Assembly (NCBI GenBank): GCA_025354965.1
Contig: JANXLW010000220.1
Coordinates: forward strand, 1 to 7,226
Source of the DNA: Betaproteobacteria bacterium
GTDB taxonomy: Bacteria > Pseudomonadota > Gammaproteobacteria > Burkholderiales > Burkholderiaceae_C
Length of the DNA: 7,226 bases
Direction: 5' to 3'
Under the pieces are notes generated by a model. It was not told where the DNA came from. It saw only the letters and a program-made list of their open reading frames with translations, and did not search any database. A program made the position numbers and the translations under genes. Shown here in pieces: positions 5,384 to 7,226 of the stretch (its first letter is position 1; each line of letters starts with the position of its first letter).

Positions 5384-7174
5384 ATGAATCCGAAGTTTTT
5401 GCTCCGCCTGCTAATGCTGTTGCCGCTGTTCGCTACTTTGCCGGTGGCTGCACAGGTGGCCGCCGAAACCAGTGCGGTGGCAGCCGGGCGACGCATCTAC
5501 CTTGAAGGTGTGTTGCCTGACGGGCAGCCAGTGCAAGGCGTGCGCCTGGACACCGGCAAAGTCAGCGGCCACGATGCCGCCTGCGTTAACTGCCACCGGC
5601 CCAGTGGGCTGGGCATGGTGGAAGGTAAGGTGGGTGTGCCGCCGGTCACTGGGCGCGCGCTATTTGGTGGCGGTGAGCCGGTCATCGTGTACACGGATCG
5701 ACAGTTCGATCAAAGCCTGTCGGTGCCGCATCCGCCGTACGACCCGGCTGCCTTGGCTGCGGCCATTCGCGATGGCCGCCATCAGTCAGGGCGTGCCATG
5801 CATGCGCTGATGCCGCGCTACGCGCTGTCTGATTCCCAACTGCAAGGCTTAAGCGCCTATCTCAAGACGCTCTCCAGCAAGTGGTCGCCAGGGGTAAGCG
5901 CTGACAGCATCCACATCGCCACCGTCATTGCGCCGGGCGTCGATCTTGAGCGGCGCAAGGCATTTCTTGCCACCATGACGACACTGCTTAACCAGGTCAA
6001 CATCAACGTCAATTCCAGCCACCGGCAAAAAGTGGTTCCCGCCATTGAACGCCATCTTGGTTCGCGGCGCAAATTTGCCCTCGATGTCTGGGACTTGAGC
6101 GGGCCGAGTTCAACCTGGGGTGAACAGCTCAAACGTCGCCATCAGGAGAACCCGGTGTTCGCCGTCCTCTCGGGCCTGAGTCAGCACGAATGGCAGCCGG
6201 TGCAGGATTTTTGCGAGGGCAGCCGGGTTGCCTGCTGGTTCCCCAGCGTCGACCTGGTTCCGGTCGGCGCGGCCAGTAGCCAGTTCAGCCTTTATTTTTC
6301 AGCCGGTATTGCGCTGGAGGCCGAGGTCATGGCAAGCCAACTGGCCCTGACTGGCGGGCGCGTCGTGCAGTTGGTGGCTGATGATCCGGTGGCACGCGGC
6401 GGCGCCTCAGCCCTGCGTCAGGCGCTTGCCAAAACCAAGGCTGCGCAATCCCGCACCGTTATCGACCTCGACATCGCCGCTGATGCCACCAAGAACAAGG
6501 AAACGCTGGTCGGCCTCGGCGAACAGGACGCGCTGGTGCTCTGGGTCAAGCCGACCGATCTGGCTGCCTTGGGAAGGCCGCCAGCCATCAAAGCGCCGGT
6601 GTTTGTCTCAGCCACGCTCGCCGGCGGCGATCAGTTTGAGTTACCGATGGCCTTGCGCCAACACGCAACCCTGGTGCAGCCGCTGGAAGTTGAGCGCCTG
6701 CGCAACTCCAACCTGGAGCGCTTTAACATCTGGCTCAATGCCATGAAGATCCCGGTAGTCGATACGCGCATGCAGTCCGAAGTGTATTTCGCCACCCGCT
6801 CACTGGTTGTCACCGTGCACGGCATGCTTAACAACTTGCACACCGACTATCTGATCGAGCGTGCCGAGGCAACCCTGTCGATGTTTGAAGCCATGCAAGT
6901 GCAGGAAGAAATCAGGGACATGATGATGGGCCCGATGAACAAGCGTCCGCTGTCACCGACACCACTTACAGCGGCCGAAAACGCGGCCATGGCTCAAGCC
7001 GCCAAGGCGCAGTCTGAACATCTGGAAGAGATGCGCAAGCGCGGCGGCACCACTGTCTATCCGCGCCTGAGCCTGGCCCAGGGTCAGCGCTTTGCTTCAA
7101 AAGGCGCTTATCTTGAAACTTTGAACCCGGCTGCGCCAGGCATTGTTGGCGAACCACTGTGGGTGGTCCCTTAA
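5384..7174 (+). CDS. Exported cytochrome c / ABC-type substrate-binding fusion protein
   Basis: This 596-residue periplasmic protein has two parts. A clear Sec signal peptide (about 1-27, MNPKFLLRLLMLLPLF then an Ala-rich cleavage region) fixes the start despite no Shine-Dalgarno. Residues about 32-165 form a mono-haem class I cytochrome c domain: CVNCH at 67-71 binds the haem, and Met143 in ALMPRYALSDSQLQGLSAYL is the probable axial ligand. From about 173 to the end the protein resembles the periplasmic binding-protein fold of branched-chain amino-acid-type ABC transporters and receptors (IHIATVIAPG start, then alternating beta-strand/helix segments and a YPRLSLAQGQRFASKGAYL ending). Two cysteines (277, 284) could form a disulfide. 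No permease or ATPase genes adjoin it, so transport is unlikely; electron transfer or ligand sensing coupled to the oxidase upstream is a better guess. A c-type haem protein (MofC) is reported downstream of mofA in Leptothrix; equivalence is untested. Domain calls are good, role unknown. Confidence 0.85.
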   Translation: MNPKFLLRLLMLLPLFATLPVAAQVAAETSAVAAGRRIYLEGVLPDGQPVQGVRLDTGKVSGHDAACVNCHRPSGLGMVEGKVGVPPVTGRALFGGGEPVIVYTDRQFDQSLSVPHPPYDPAALAAAIRDGRHQSGRAMHALMPRYALSDSQLQGLSAYLKTLSSKWSPGVSADSIHIATVIAPGVDLERRKAFLATMTTLLNQVNINVNSSHRQKVVPAIERHLGSRRKFALDVWDLSGPSSTWGEQLKRRHQENPVFAVLSGLSQHEWQPVQDFCEGSRVACWFPSVDLVPVGAASSQFSLYFSAGIALEAEVMASQLALTGGRVVQLVADDPVARGGASALRQALAKTKAAQSRTVIDLDIAADATKNKETLVGLGEQDALVLWVKPTDLAALGRPPAIKAPVFVSATLAGGDQFELPMALRQHATLVQPLEVERLRNSNLERFNIWLNAMKIPVVDTRMQSEVYFATRSLVVTVHGMLNNLHTDYLIERAEATLSMFEAMQVQEEIRDMMMGPMNKRPLSPTPLTAAENAAMAQAAKAQSEHLEEMRKRGGTTVYPRLSLAQGQRFASKGAYLETLNPAAPGIVGEPLWVVP

Positions 7175-7205
7175 GTCTTCACCGTTTCAGCGCGCAGATT
7201 CCCGT

Positions 7206-7226
7206 TTGAAAAAATGGTGGCAAGGG
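7206..7226 (+). CDS. Possible start of a further gene, cut by the right edge
   Basis: From TTG 7206 the frame reads (M/L)KKWWQG and runs off the window; the frame is also open upstream through the end of the cytochrome gene. Basic-aromatic starts of the type LKKWWQG are common at the N-terminus of membrane-anchored sensor kinases and GGDEF proteins just before the first transmembrane helix, but seven residues cannot identify a family. No good Shine-Dalgarno precedes the TTG, so the true start could be elsewhere. An alternative ATG at 7214 in another frame is equally unproven. Confidence 0.25.

Overview
The window looks like chromosomal DNA from a betaproteobacterium, probably one of the Gallionella/Sideroxydans/Leptothrix/Rhodoferax-like groups. 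This is inferred from the protein families, the moderately high GC coding sequence and the gene pairing; no rRNA or other taxonomic marker is present. All real genes are on the + strand. I see no insertion sequence, CRISPR array, tRNA or rRNA.

Layout. (i) 2-859: the 3' part of a membrane-bound NarX/7TMR-DISM-type sensor histidine kinase, cut by the left window edge. (ii) 860-1188: a 329-bp regulatory intergenic region. It holds two copies of a CCCCATATTCATGG element 23 bp apart (the second a 7-bp-arm palindrome), a sigma70-like promoter abutting them, a set of three 10-bp-phased GTAAAC-like repeats at the predicted transcription start, and a long leader ending in a U8 tract and a strong Shine-Dalgarno. 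(iii) 1189-5283: a very large secreted multicopper oxidase with all four copper motifs and a C-terminal fibronectin type III tail. It resembles the CotA/phenoxazinone synthase/bilirubin oxidase branch and the large MofA-type putative manganese oxidases. (iv) 5304-5345: a strong hairpin terminator. (v) 5384-7174: an exported protein that fuses a mono-haem cytochrome c domain to a periplasmic ABC-type substrate-binding fold. (vi) 7175-7226: the likely beginning of another, unidentified gene at the right edge.

Working model (inference). The kinase, with a NarL/LuxR-type response regulator lying outside the window, may control the oxidase through the tandem palindromic operator. The oxidase would oxidise a metal (Mn(II) is the leading guess) or an organic substrate outside the cytoplasmic membrane. 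The haem/binding-protein fusion next door could pass electrons or sense a ligand for the same process. Leptothrix mofA is reported to have a c-type haem protein gene downstream, so the pairing is suggestive. The hairpin between the two genes nevertheless argues that they are at least partly separate transcription units.

The most unusual points are the leucine at the predicted axial position of the type 1 copper, the roughly 54-residue insertion between the two C-terminal copper motifs, the haem-plus-binding-protein fusion, and the compact operator/promoter architecture upstream of the oxidase.
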